A stretch of DNA of 64,000 nucleotides from Topomyia yanbarensis (taxonomy: Eukaryota > Arthropoda > Insecta > Diptera > Culicidae). The stretch spans positions 159,104,580 to 159,168,579 of the forward strand of contig NC_080670.1 in the NCBI RefSeq assembly GCF_030247195.1, in the 5' to 3' direction. A program made the translations under genes and the position numbers. Numbering within the stretch: the first letter of the stretch is position 1; each line of letters opens with the position of its first letter. The notes beneath the pieces are model-generated. The model worked only from the letters and a program-made list of their open reading frames with translations. It was not told where the DNA came from and did not search any database. This document shows, piece by piece, positions 1 through 11,535 of the stretch.

Positions 1-110
1 GTGCTTCATCTCGATTACGAAAGTAACTTATTTAATATGCTAGTCTCGTTGAGACTTGAGACATTTGTGCAGAGGCTTTTCCAAGCACTTCGCACAGAGG
101 ATCAAAGGGC

Positions 111-371
111 ATTTCTAGAGGAAATTTTCAATAGGACGTAAGTAGCATTGAGAGCCTCTCTTTGTTTACTTTCTCTTTCGTTTATTACGACGTCATTACA
201 ACACTTTGTACTAATTTTCCAGCACATATAAAAAGCCGACGGTTTTTACTACAATATTATGCGAAGAGTAGAGTAGTAAATGTTGAAATGGCCGAGTAAT
301 GAACAGAAGAGAAAGACCCCAAAGAGAATCTCTCATTGTTACTTACGTCCTATTGAAAATTTTCTCTAGAT
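111..371. repeat. Foldback MITE, copy 1
   Basis: The two ends are near-perfect inverted copies of each other for about 60 bp: the left arm from 111 contains AAATTTTCAATAGGACGTAA, and the right arm ending at 371 contains its reverse complement. The inner part (CCTCTCTTTGTTTACTTTCT at about 153) matches the element at 56867-57132, so they are one family. There is no open frame. It sits inside a LINE. Confidence 0.8.
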
Positions 372-715
372 TTCTGTATACTTTGCGCTTCTGCATAACT
401 CTTAGGGTCGAACAAGGTCGGTATTCCACCAATATGTTCCTCTAGAAGCTCGCATAACTCGAAGTGGGAAAGCCTCTTGATATGCTGCTACTATGAGTGA
501 GTTCGTTTTATCCACGACCTCATCCAATCGTCGGAAAATACCCATGAAACCAAGTCGCCAAGCCCTCTTCATAGATGTCCCATTTCGTAGATTTCGGATT
601 ACGATATGTGACGATATCTAGCGAGACGTTTAAATGATCAAAGCGATATGCTTATGATCAGAGAACGACGGTTTGAGCTCGTTTGGTACGAGCCAGTTTG
701 CCAACTCATGCGTAA

Positions 716-968
716 CCCGAGCAAATACTCATGGGTTCAAACACCACATAGCCCCTTGAAAAGACCTTAAACATGGTCCGTGCCAAAATTCACAACCATC
801 AAGACACCATAAAATGGTCTCAATAACCCATAAATACACCAACATATGGTATTTCATATGGGATCTATCGGACCATGGTGATGGTGTTTTCATGGGTTGA
901 ACCCATTTCAAATACCCATGTCAAACCCCATGAGCATGGGGGTATTATTGGCTTTTCGTTTGCTCGGG
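716..968. repeat. MITE with CCCGAGCAAA termini, copy 1
   Basis: The element starts CCCGAGCAAA (716-725) and ends TTTGCTCGGG (959-968). It has no coding capacity. A second copy with the same ends and related interior lies at 45696-46123. The flanks are AA on both sides here and TT on both sides of the second copy, which may be a 2-bp target duplication. It is inserted in the Jockey-type LINE. Confidence 0.75.
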
Positions 969-1583
969 AATACTGTCAGAGCAGAGAGTTACATCTAACA
1001 TCTCTTCTCTGCCAGCTCATGCAGATGTTGGGTGATCTCCTTCATTAAGTATCGACAGATTTGTACTGGTTAAGTATTCCATCAATTCAGTGCCTCTCAA
1101 ATTAACATCTGAGCTGCCACAAAATATGTGGTGAGTATTTATTTGCATCACCACCGATTATGAGGGGAAACCCATTTCTGCTACGATATGATACAACCCT
1201 TTTGAAATCATCAGAAGGGTATGGTTCATTCTGCAGCAAATATGCCGAACAATAGACGTATTTCTTGTTTATGTTTCCAACAGTCCTATTGACCGTGGCA
1301 GACCAAATATCGCGAGTTGTGAGGTCGGATATTAGACATGCGTCAATAACACTATTCACAAGTATATATACATGCACGAGGCATTTCACATGGATTTGTC
1401 ATGACATTTTTTGCTGGAAGCTACAAAGACGGGCCTAAGTAGCTTACCAATCTAGAAATTCCCTTTATGGAAATACGATTCTTGAACCTAAACTATGGAA
1501 GCTTTTCCATCCTGCACAAGGCGGTATAGATTCATAGTGGCTGTGCGTTTATACTGAAGATTAATTTGTGCTACTCTAACCAT

Positions 1584-2134
1584 ACTCGATCACAGCACTA
1601 CATATTTCATCATGAGCACTTGTTGTACAGCAACTAGGAGATACCAAACACGTTAGCTTATAATCACCTATAGCAAACCCCGAAATGGGTATTAGGGACA
1701 TGACCATCATTTGAGTCCCACGATTCGCAAAGAAACAAACGTCAATTCTTGGTTGAGATACTTCAACTCGCCGAACGCCACACGGATTCTGGGCAGGTTT
1801 TGTCCGGAGAAAGATAATAGACTATTTATCAACCTCCTAGTGGACCCCAGCCGTGTGCAGCGATATTGATCGGTTGACAGTCGCAGAGACGGTTTTGTTG
1901 GCCATTTTCAATACCTTTGAAATCATCGTACCCGACCATGGCGTGATTTCATTAGTTTTGCGCCGAAAGAATTCGCTCCTATTTCTACATAACTGTGACC
2001 TTATTCATATTATTCACCTTAAATATTTCCAAATCAGAATAATTGAGTCTCATATGTATTTTCATAACCATAAGTGATTATTATTTTCAGCGATTGGATT
2101 GGTTATTGAAGTTAAGAGATAATTTAGCAAAATA
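1584..2134. other. No clear feature
   Basis: This segment probably includes the end of ORF1 of the neighbouring minus-strand LINE, because it lies directly 5' of its endonuclease. I could not identify a conserved motif in it. The short open frame at 1853-2077 shows nothing recognisable. Confidence 0.4.
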
Positions 2135-2234
2135 AGGGCCGATTTCTTCACCCTCGCTTAACTTTTAAACCAGGTTCACCAGTACGTTTAAACCTGACTT
2201 AAGCGTTAAGCGAGAGAGTGAAGAAATCGGTCCT
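2135..2234. repeat. Short foldback MITE (100 bp)
   Basis: The left end GGCCGATTTCTTCACCCTCG and the right end, its near-perfect reverse complement (GAGTGAAGAAATCGGTCCT), leave only about 40 bp between them. The transcript would fold into one hairpin. A partial match to the terminus (GAAGAAATCGGCCT) is seen near 40614. Confidence 0.75.
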
Positions 2235-2534
2235 AAAACACTGTCAAAAATTAAATTCGCGATAAATCCGCGGAAATCGCGAAATCACATACCGCACAAT
2301 ACGCTCGTCCGTACAACCCTATAGAAGCACTTGTCAACAAACCTATAATATCTTCATAAAAAAGATAATGGCAGCTATTTTCAAAGAATAAGTGACGTGT
2401 AAAAGGATTTCACAGCCTAATTCAGCCGGAGCATAATAAACTACCCAACGCACACGAAGTTGTCATATGTTCAAATATTCAATAGAGCAGAGGTACTGTA
2501 TTACTAATCAAACTACTCCACCATGTAGTCAATA

Positions 2535-2658
2535 TTAACCCTCCGGAAGCCGCGCAAATGGCCCGCTGAACGAGCAGCCACTGGTGCGCTAAGACGATTT
2601 CGCTATATTTTCAGAGCAGCGTGCACTCAGTGCACTAGCGCGACTTCCGAAAGGTTAA
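2535..2658. repeat. Short MITE (124 bp)
   Basis: The left end TTAACCCTCCGGAAGCCGCG is mirrored by the right end CGCGACTTCCGAAAGGTTAA, with three mismatches or gaps. There is no open frame and no second copy in the window. Confidence 0.65.
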
Positions 2659-4271
2659 ATGACGACACATAATTCATAAGCGTTAATGATTTTAAGAAAC
2701 ACTAAACCTATGCCATTTCGACAGCTGTAAAACGGTCTGTTACGAAAAAAAAAATGCTTTAAATTCCAGTATACACCGTAAATTCTTCTCCGCGGATCCC
2801 AGGTCGAGAATCGCCGACCTAAATTCATAATATTGGCTGACATTATTGTAAAAAGCTTTCGTACTTAACATAACTATCCTATTTTATTTCAAACCCAAAA
2901 CAAAAATGCGTTTGGGCATCAAAAATGTCACAATCAATTGTTAACTAGATCAAAGAAATCAATACAAGTTCCATTTAAAATTCAACACCTTCCTGCAATC
3001 TCAACACACTGTTTGCGATGCACCGTAGGTAGGTTTTCCATCAACAATAAACTTGCCGAGAGCCTACATACGTGTGTATGTGTGCCAACTAAAGTGGAAT
3101 CTATTTCGGGAAGGAAAATCCCAAACGCAATTGCAAAATGAATGACGGAAAAAAACTCTTGAATATAACCCACTTCTACTACCATCCTACAGGCGCGACT
3201 TGAAAACTGACGAGAGGTCATGATCATATATACAACCTAATTTTAAAACAAAGCATCTGAGAGCAATATGAAGAGTCAAGTGAACGTCGCAAGTGCTAGC
3301 CTCGGATTTTATTGCTCAACAGACAAATTCAAGTGTTGAACTTATATTCGGATAAGGAACAATTGAACCTACTAAAATGATTCCATTTTTTATGTTCCGT
3401 TGCAGGAATAGTTTCTGTATAATCATGGGGCATTCGTAACTTGTCATGATGTTCTGTTTCGAGGGGAAAACCACAAAGTAGATAAAGAATAATACTCGCA
3501 GAAAAGCAAATGTACCCTCGAAATCAAAGGAATGTGCCACGTTAATTAAGAGAACAAGGAGCTGTTCAACATTATTGATTTATATCATTTGGATGAAACG
3601 AATCGAATTTGGTAAGGCCGGTTACTAACCAGATACAGCGCGTAGTTTTTGAAACGATACGTTATTCTCATGAAACACTCCACTATCACTATGAGTCGAC
3701 TAAATTAATTGCATTATTCCCCTTCATAGCCGTCTGTTTACTAGGAGACAATATATCTGATTGATTCACATGGTACATTATACTGGATCGGTTACAACCA
3801 TTGAACTTCTGTTTGGTGGCCACGTAGTATCGTACTGAGTGAATTGAACCCTACCATTGTCTACTAGCCGCTAGAACAACGCATCTATAGCCACACAACG
3901 TTCGAGGTGGGAAAACTGCTACATGCATGATGTTTAGGTACAACATTTCCCTACCACGTTTGCAGCATGTACCAGTGTGTACTTCCGGTCTACATCAAAA
4001 GATGTGCCACGCCGCGTTAAACCGCTCTCATTATAACATCAAATACTGAACAGACCACCGATGTCGGTGTAGAAGATACTGATTTATTTTCTTGCTGCAA
4101 ATCGAAAGAAAACAAAACAAACAAAATTATATATAGAGATTATAGAGTGATTCAAAATATTAGATTTTATCAAACATCTTTTAAAAATTCCTACAGTTAA
4201 TTTCAATGACGCCCAATATTTTTGAAAAGAGTTGTTGGTCTTCTTTATACAAATTTTCATCTAATTTTTGC
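2659..4271. other. 1.6 kb without recognisable features
   Basis: AT-rich sequence with only short, unconvincing open frames. I found no terminal repeats, splice-linked frames or protein motifs. It ends at the 8-bp target site of the hAT element (AGTGTTTC, 4272-4279). Confidence 0.5.
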
Positions 4272-4341
4272 AGTGTTTCCAGTGGCGTAGTAAGAAAAAT
4301 TTTCGGGGGGGGATATCCATAACCAGCCTTAGGATCATAGT

Positions 4342-5056
4342 GGTGGTGGTAAATGCGTTCAAAACAAAGTATATGCTGGTAGACGGAACCGAAAACGACA
4401 GGATCCGTCTAGGAAACAGCGTTACGATCGACGGGGATACCTTCGAGGTAGTGGAGGATTTTGTCTACCTAGGATCCTTATTAACGGCTGACAATAACGT
4501 GAGCCGTGAAATTCGAATCATGAATGGAAGTCGGGCCTACTATGGGCTCCAGAAAAAACTGCGGTCAAGAAAGATTCACCCCAGCACCAAATGCACCATG
4601 TACAAAACGCTTATAATACCGGTGGTTATCTACGGGCACGAGACTTGGACCATGCTCGAGGAGGACCTGCGAGCGCTAGGAGCTTTCGAGCGACGGGTGC
4701 TAAGGACGATCTTCGGCGGCGTGCAGGAGAACGGTGTGTGGCGGCGAAGGATGAACCACGAGCTCGCTGCACTCTATGGCGAACCCAATATCCAAAAGGT
4801 GGCCAAAGCTGGAAGGATACGGTGGGCAGGGCATGTTGCAAGAATGCCGAACAACAATCCTGCAAAGATGGTGTTCGCTAATGATCCGGTTGGTACAAGA
4901 AGGCGAGGAGCGCAGAGAGTACGATGGGCGGACCAGGTGGAACATGATTTGGCGTAACCGACGTTGGAGAGCTGCAGCTACAAATCGAGTATTGTAGAGG
5001 CAAATTGTTGATTCAGTGTTATCATGAATTGATGTTGAACTAAATAAATGAATGAA
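4342..5056 (+). mobile_element. 5'-truncated RTE-like LINE inserted in the hAT
   Basis: The plus strand encodes the C-terminal part of a non-LTR reverse transcriptase, with VEDFVYLGSLLTADNN, YKTLIIPVVIYGHETW, RVLRTIFGG, GRIRWAGHVARMP and GTRRRGAQRVRW, ending near 4957. The 3' tail is a short AATGAATG-type repeat. A 12-bp direct duplication TAGGATCATAGT flanks it (4330-4341 and 5057-5068), as expected for target-primed insertion of a 5'-truncated copy. The same family recurs at 24496-25440 and, in pieces, at 52020-53224. The frame is open but lacks the catalytic RT half. Confidence 0.85.
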
Positions 5057-5140
5057 TAGGATCATAGTTTGCATAAATGAGAAAGGCACAATTGCGCCAC
5101 TAGGTGGATTAAAACAATTTTTATTATAAATAAAATAAGA

Positions 5141-8008
5141 TTATAAGTCAAATCTTCTCTTCTTAACTGCAAATCTGTCGAGAACTTCTTCGGCATTTAT
5201 CTCGATTTCTCTATGCACGCTTAATAGAGCAAGTCCGTTGAGCCGATCTTCACCGATTTTGCTCCTTTGCCAATCTTTCAACCGCCTTAGAGTTGAAAAA
5301 CTTCTCTCGTTGCTAGCAATGGTAACTGCCAAGGTCGCTCCGATTTTCAGGAATTTAAAAATATGTGGAAATAGTGCTTCATTGCACAAATTTAATGCAT
5401 CTATGAATGTTTGTGGCCGTTCATCAACCGCGATCCAGCGTTGCCTCCATAACCAAACTTCTTTCTCAATTATAGAGACCACCGTATTCGTGACATGTGG
5501 CCATTGTGTCAATAAGGCTTCGACAGTTTGAGAAATAGTGTCACTACCAAGCTCGTAAGCTTTAACAGGAATTATATTTTGAATCATTGATAAGGTCCGT
5601 TTGTGATGCACAAACCTTTCGTTCAATGAACGTATGAAATGGTCGACGAATGGTATAAATACACACTTGCGGAAATATTCTTCAGGTGAACTTGATTCGT
5701 AGTTCTCTCGATGTTTTTGACGTGGAACAACCCTGGGTCCTTCGATTCTTATTCCGACAGTATTTGCTATTTCTTCTGCGATTGCGAAAAGTTTTTTGAA
5801 CTCCAATACAGCATTTGTTCGAATTTGTTTCATCATGAGGACCAAATCATCAGCTGTTGAGACGGCAATAGCAAGGTCAATACTTTTCCCTTGCAAGTAG
5901 ACAGACAAAGGATGAGTCAGAGAAAATATTTCGTTGATCACAACCATGGATACTATAAATGCACCACTTTCAAGAGTTCGATAATAGCTGAAAGCATTTT
6001 TGGATGTTTCTCCACTACCGGATTCTTGAATTTTTTCCAGGCTGAGAAATATTGGAACAAACATTTCTTTGAATGTTATAACAGACTCAAGTCTTTCAGT
6101 CCACCTTGTTTCGCACAATTTCTTCAAGCGTTCCCTTTTGGTTGAACAGCTCACATCCTCGATAAAACTTGCTAGAATAGCTTCGCGTTTTGCCGAAGGC
6201 CTGAAGAATGAAATGATTTGTTTGATCGATCCGAGACAGTTCCTTATAAGAGGAACGGAGCATGCTTCACCAACTGCCAAATTCAATGAATGGCTAGCGC
6301 AATGAACGTACAGTGCACAAGGATATTGTTCCATAACAACCGCAGCACATCCATTCCACTCTCCACTCATTACAGCTGCACCATCATAACCTTGAGATAC
6401 CAAAAAGTTAAAATTTATTCCCAATTTTTGAGAAACATTCACCAACGCCGATGCAAGTCCCCTACCGCTGCCATCTTCAATGGGGATAAACTGAAGAAAA
6501 TCTTCCCTTAAAATCAATTCTTCTTTTATTTTTTCAGTATAACGGAAGCATAATGAGTATTGCTCCATGCCACTGACGTCAGTCGTCCCATCTGCAAGTA
6601 TAGTGCAACATTCGCTTTTATTTATTTTTGATACAAGCTTTTCAATTATTATATTGCCGCAAATTTCGATCAGTTCATTTTGAATCTGTGGACTTGTGTA
6701 ACTTGTTACACGACTTTTCATTGTTTGCGATTGAACCAAATGTTGCACTAAAATCTCGTCGCCAGCGTTCATGCGAAATCGTAGAAGAGATCTAAAGTTG
6801 CCATCGTTATGTAGAGGAGACTGTAATGAGATTGGGCCAGCATCACGATGTCCTCTTAAGGCAATTTCTTGTCTACCAATGAATATGATCGTGTCAACAA
6901 TTGATTTAAGAATTTGACGATTTGGTTGAATTTCAGCTTTTTGTTGTTGATTTAACTGTAAACTGATGTCAACAGTCTTTCCTTCTGCTATATCAAAAAA
7001 ATTTTGGGCAGAAATAATCGCGGCTTTGTGGTATTCGAGATCTTGATGAATTCGAAATTGCTCTTTAGCGTCTTTCCATCGACGAAATGCAAGGGTTACG
7101 AGAGACCGGGCAGGGGTATGACTTCCCTTTCCTACTTCTGCAGGAGTAAAGAAAACACAAAAATGGCAGAATGCTCCATCCAGCATCTTAGAGTAAACAA
7201 GCCATGTAAATTCTCTAAGCCATTTGCTTTGAAATTTTAGATTTCTTGAGCCACTGGCTGGGAATTTGAAAAGCTCATCTGGTATCCAACGATTTTTAAG
7301 GATTTTATATTTCTCTTCATCTGTTAGTTTTCGCTCGAAATAAATACCGATGTCTGGCGAGGAGTAATCCACCTCCATCCTTGAACTTTCATCAATCTCT
7401 GAAAAAATACCTATTCATGTATTTATTTATAATTATGCTTTTGTATGCCAAACTTTTAATAGACAGCTTTTAAAATGAGACCTACACCAACATTTTTTTT
7501 TGAGATTTCCATAGTTTCTATTTTTTGGAAAATGGATCATTTTTAAGAAAGTATCTCCAAAATTCTGGTTACAGAAAAAATAACACATTTTTTAGTAATT
7601 TAGTAAAACTAAGAAAACAAAATTTGAAAATGAAATAAATTTGAAATTGAAACGTTGTAAAACAAGTTAAAAATAAAAAATAAATATTAAGCATATTTGG
7701 CTAAAATAGGGTAATTAAAGAGTAAACACATATTTTATCTGTATTTTCAGTAGCGTTCTTAGATTATTCGTTAATATGATGAAATTTTCTGATTCTAAGG
7801 ATGTTAAGCACATCATTTGTAATATTTATATTGGGAATTTGGAAAGTTTTTTTTATTTTGACTGCCAGGAATATTTACTTTCATGCTCTACACTGCTCAC
7901 ACTTTGATAGCTTCCACTCTCATTGTTTCCACTAGCAGAGGAACTTTCAGTATGCTGTTTTTGGTCATCATACGCGATTCTCGGCCGTTTTATCACCCAC
8001 TTATCCAT
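5141..8008 (-). CDS. hAT transposase (ZMYM/DUF4371 type), two exons, uninterrupted
   Basis: The protein should cut and paste the surrounding hAT element. Exon 1 (8008-7879) encodes MDKWVIKRPRIAYDD; its donor GTAAAT at 7878 and an acceptor TTTTTTCAG ending at 7399 join it in phase to exon 2 (7398-5141), giving 795 residues. Visible parts are a TTF-like zinc finger with FCHFC at about 120-124, a DUF4371-type core with LADGTTDVS (Asp about 313) and SQGYDGAAVMSG (Asp about 382), and the C-terminal hAT dimerisation block with ASNERSFSTLRRLKDW (Glu about 741). These fit the family's D-D-E triad by position and context. It ends with basic KKRR. No internal stop or frameshift is present. The exon join is inferred from sequence. 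A shorter start at 7378 would lose the MDKW N-terminus common in this family. Activity is not shown. Confidence 0.88.
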
Positions 8009-8883
8009 TTTAAAGATGATAACCTATAAATTGGGAAAGTAATTTCATAGCGATATCCGCAAAATAAAATAATGATTAAACGATAGGTAAATTTATAAGC
8101 AAATTTTTCAGTGAAATGATAACTGTATTTTATTTAATGACACTATTTACAGTATTTTACCGGGAAAGTAGTGTTATATATGTTCATTGCTAATTCAAGG
8201 AATTGTTCATTGATGTTGTTGTTTTCAACAATATTAAAAAGATGTGCATTAACACCAATTGACAAATTATATAACGATAATAGTGAAATAACATTTTTTC
8301 TCAAGTACACACTCATTCCTATGGTTTGAATTTAATACTGCTTTAATTGATCATAGCAAACTGTAAGCTAGTCAAGCTCTGGGATGATTAGCTGCTTATC
8401 CAGATGGTCACCACCCGGAGGCATTTCATTACAAATGTGGTTGCCACCGCCCACCGGAAGAGTTAGAGTAAACGAGAGTGCTAGAGCAAGAAAAACTTAC
8501 CTTGAAAGGATTTCGTTTCACTTAAAAACGTAGTGACTTTACACTTTAGCCTTTTTACTGACCCTCACTTTTTTGACAGTTCACTAGAACACGCAGGTTT
8601 GTGGTAGCAGTTTTCTCTTTCTCTCACTAATCATAACTAGTGGCGACTCATTTTGTCTTGAGCATATCTACCTTATGTACACACACGGTGGCACGAATTA
8701 GAACAAAAGGTGGACTAAAGTCGAGACTTTGCCGTACCGGTTCAAGTAGGACGGTTTCATGTAATTTTGGTACGCTGAATTCGTTTTCGATATTAAAATA
8801 TTTAAAAAATAAGCATTTACTGTTCATTGGGGTGTGTCGAAAATATATTTTTTTCGAAGTCATTCTTAAAATTTGTGTATAGC

Positions 8884-9210
8884 GTCGTGCGGGGTATCTT
8901 TACGCACTTTTTGTCAATTTTTCAATTTTGGTAAATTATAACTCCTTTAATAATCGATGGATTTGTATCATATCAGCACAGATTTATCGTCATCGTGTAT
9001 GTATTATGTATGCCAAATATGAGCAGAATTGGTTCACACTTAGAAAAGTTGTTCATATAGCGTTTAAAAATATTTTATGTGAACTAGCTGGTGGCTACTT
9101 TGCACACTTCTTGAATTCGATATAAAATAAAAGAGGCCTTTTCAACAATAAAACATGAAAAACTAAAGTGAGAAAAGTAGCCCCACATATCCAAAGTAGC
9201 CCCGCACGAC
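8884..9210. repeat. MITE-like insertion in the hAT right arm
   Basis: The block starts GTCGTGCGGGG (8884-8894) and ends CCCCGCACGAC (9200-9210), an 11-bp perfect inverted repeat that continues with lower similarity inward. No coding frame of note. It lies between the transposase and the right terminus, so it is probably a later insertion. Confidence 0.6.
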
Positions 9211-9949
9211 AGTATTAATTTTCGTGTGCTAAATCGTTTTTGATACCACAGCTTGTAAAAAAAATCATTATGCTTTGGGTCAAAAATAATTAATTTGTTG
9301 AGAAGGCTCAAAAAAATTTTTAAAGAAATTTTTGCGACTAATTTTGGAACGTTTAATTCATTAGTGGGTTCTTGATATACAAAATACATTTTGCTTCATT
9401 TTCAAAACAACCATTTTGAGCATCTTACTGGAATGTTTAATTACATTTGCCAATCAACAAAGTGGCTAACGGTTTTTTTTTTTCGCGGGTGTGTTTTATG
9501 TTACTTAGATTGCTTTAATTGACATTTATGTCCGCATATGTCATCTTTAGCCTTCGCACATAATCTACTGTAGTTGTGAGTTAAACATATTTATTTTACA
9601 TTTTCAGTGAACATTTGCGAGAGTGCATCAGTTGATATTTGAGATCGGCGACTATATGCTCAACCCACCTTATACCGCATTCGCTTACGACCTTTGAAAT
9701 AGTGATTTCCAAAATTCTTAAGGGATCTTCATTCGAATATTACCAAAAGTGCGCAACGTTAAAAAGGAAAGCAATGTTTCGCAAAACAATTTTCACTACA
9801 TGGAACTTATAAGAAAATATTTTCAAAACAAACTTAGAGGATTCTAATTAAAGAGTTTGTTTAACATGCACAATTTTTTATCACGTAAAATATTTCGGGG
9901 GGGGTTTTGTCCCCAAAACCCCCCCCGCTACTACGCCACTGAGTGTTTC

Positions 9950-10545
9950 ATGTAATTCTAAATAAAAAGCTGCAAGAGGTGAGCTAAAAATTGCAATTTT
10001 GTGACTCACCCTAACATATATCTAATTATTTACTACGACGTGATGAATTGCCTCCACATGTGAAATAGAAAGCACAAAAAATATGCAAAGCACATTTTCT
10101 CTCTGCTTAACCCAAATCATCTCGTCAGCATCAGTGCATGTGTACTCTTTAGTAGTCTAGTATCAACAGTACAATCCTGCATGAGTGTGAGTGCAGAGTA
10201 ACTGTTTGCACTAGTATCAAGTAAGCAGAGTTCATAGCACTAAAATTTATGACGCATCTCATGACAATGACATTCTGATCTAGATTGCTTCCCGAATCTC
10301 GATCAAGATGTTTGCTAGCGTGCAATGCATAATTAAGCCATATATAAAGGAAACAACGTAGACAGTGGGACACTCATGCGTAAAACGGCATATTATGCAA
10401 AACGAACAAAGAAATTTTAACGAATTTCGTTATTCTGCCTAAAAAAAGACACAGAAAAATACTTTTATGTTTATCTTAGCATGTCAATGAATATTGCATA
10501 CGAACTCGCTTCAAATATATTAAAATGTAAAAATCGAATACAAAT
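9950..10545. other. No clear feature
   Basis: AT-rich flank between the hAT target duplication and the next TIR element. No terminal repeats or motifs found. Confidence 0.4.
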
Positions 10546-11128
10546 CGTCGCTGTTGTGCTATCTTATGACAAGCGCCATTTAGTACATTTCGAGAAAAAC
10601 GATTTTTAAAGTTTGAGATTGAATATTTCATAATAGTGCATGGAAAATTTTCCATAGAAAAAAATCATCAATTTTTAACTTTTATTCATATCTTTGGGTT
10701 CATTTGTTCTATAAACAATCGGTGGAATGCATTTTGAGGGAAATTAATCAGGGAATTTAGGAAAAAAATTATTTTTGGTTTCAGTGTTGCCAAATATGCT
10801 ATATTTCCAGTTTAAACCGTAAACTGCGTTTTTCTCACAACTCGTGTATTTTTCTTTTGAAAATTTTTATGCCGTTGTGTTTCTCACGCGTTTATACGCA
10901 TAAAAACTTCTAAAACTTCAATTTAACTTGAGCAAATCCCTAGATACAGTGATTTGAAGCAAAAACTGACTATTTCTCATCGTGTTTCTCGCTATATCTA
11001 AGTAACCAAGCACAATTTCAAAATTTTGAAAACGCCACTTTGTAGAGATTGCTCAGACAAGTAATGCGGCATATCTAATTCAGTTTACCCCAAAATGGCG
11101 TTTGTCATAAGATAGCACAACAGCGACG
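10546..11128. mobile_element. Non-autonomous TIR element (583 bp)
   Basis: The left terminus CGTCGCTGTTGTGCTATCTT (from 10546) continues TATGACAAGCGCCATTT and is repeated as reverse complement at the right end (11093-11128) with one or two differences over about 36 bp. AAAT borders both ends and may be the target duplication. The interior is AT-rich with no transposase, so it is a deletion derivative or MITE of unknown superfamily. Confidence 0.8.
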
Positions 11129-11535
11129 AAATATGATAAAATGCTGAACAATCTTCTCCATATCCCTTCCAAACTAATACGAAATCAAATCATTAACATT
11201 GACGACTTTGGCGGGAGAATATTGCGTAGATAATTTTTTTTACGACAACCCACCAATATGAGCAGCTTCCTTTAAACTTAGTTGGGAAGGTATTTCTATC
11301 TACCAATAACAATGTTGCAAGATAAGATATCGAAATTAAAAGATTTAAGACAACTAATAAAAGAATTTGCCTGATCTACCTATTGCAATTATTTGTAAAT
11401 TGTTAATCTAGATTTTTTGTGAAGGGCAATGGAAGCTAGGGCATTAATTCGGATTTTTCTTAATCAAATGTAAACAAATCCAAATTGTTAATCCGGACCC
11501 AACTTAAGAATAAGTCTGTAGACTTCCGCAATAAT
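11129..11535. other. No clear feature
   Basis: AT-rich sequence downstream (on the minus strand) of the small open frame at 11536-11862. No motif seen. Confidence 0.35.

Larger units (their letters stand above)
1..1583 (-). mobile_element. Jockey-type LINE fragment (ORF2 endonuclease to linker)
   Basis: Read on the minus strand, this stretch carries the first half of a non-LTR retrotransposon ORF2. The frame starts near 1583 with MVRVAQINLQ and is followed by a degraded QEPY-type motif (VQESYFHKG). Between 1395 and 1010 come PLIIGGDAN and, after a frameshift, GSSDVNLRG. Between 700 and 400 come SFSDHKHI and RASRGTYWWN, the usual end of the endonuclease and start of the linker to the reverse transcriptase in Jockey elements. 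Stops and frameshifts show it is dead. Two MITEs (111-371 and 716-968) are inserted in it, so it is older than both. The RT part would lie beyond the left edge. The clade is assigned by motif resemblance. Confidence 0.8.
4280..9941 (-). mobile_element. Complete hAT transposon
   Basis: The element is bounded by inverted ends CAGTGGCGTAGTA (4280-4292) and, in reverse complement, the same string ending at 9941. It is flanked by a perfect 8-bp direct duplication AGTGTTTC at 4272-4279 and 9942-9949. An 8-bp duplication and CAGTGGCG-type ends are hallmarks of hAT elements. G-runs follow both termini. Inside is one transposase gene on the minus strand (5141-8008). A truncated LINE (4342-5056) lies near the left end and a MITE-like block (8884-9210) near the right end, so 5.66 kb is longer than the original element. 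Both termini, the target duplication and the coding frame are preserved. Confidence 0.93.

Noticed and set aside
4591..5089. Several overlapping open frames on both strands over the LINE insertion
   Set aside because: They are other-frame translations of the GC-richer RT sequence; only the plus-strand frame with RT motifs is meaningful.
5238..7240. Plus-strand frames antisense to the hAT transposase
   Set aside because: Shadows of the long minus-strand coding frame; none has recognisable motifs.
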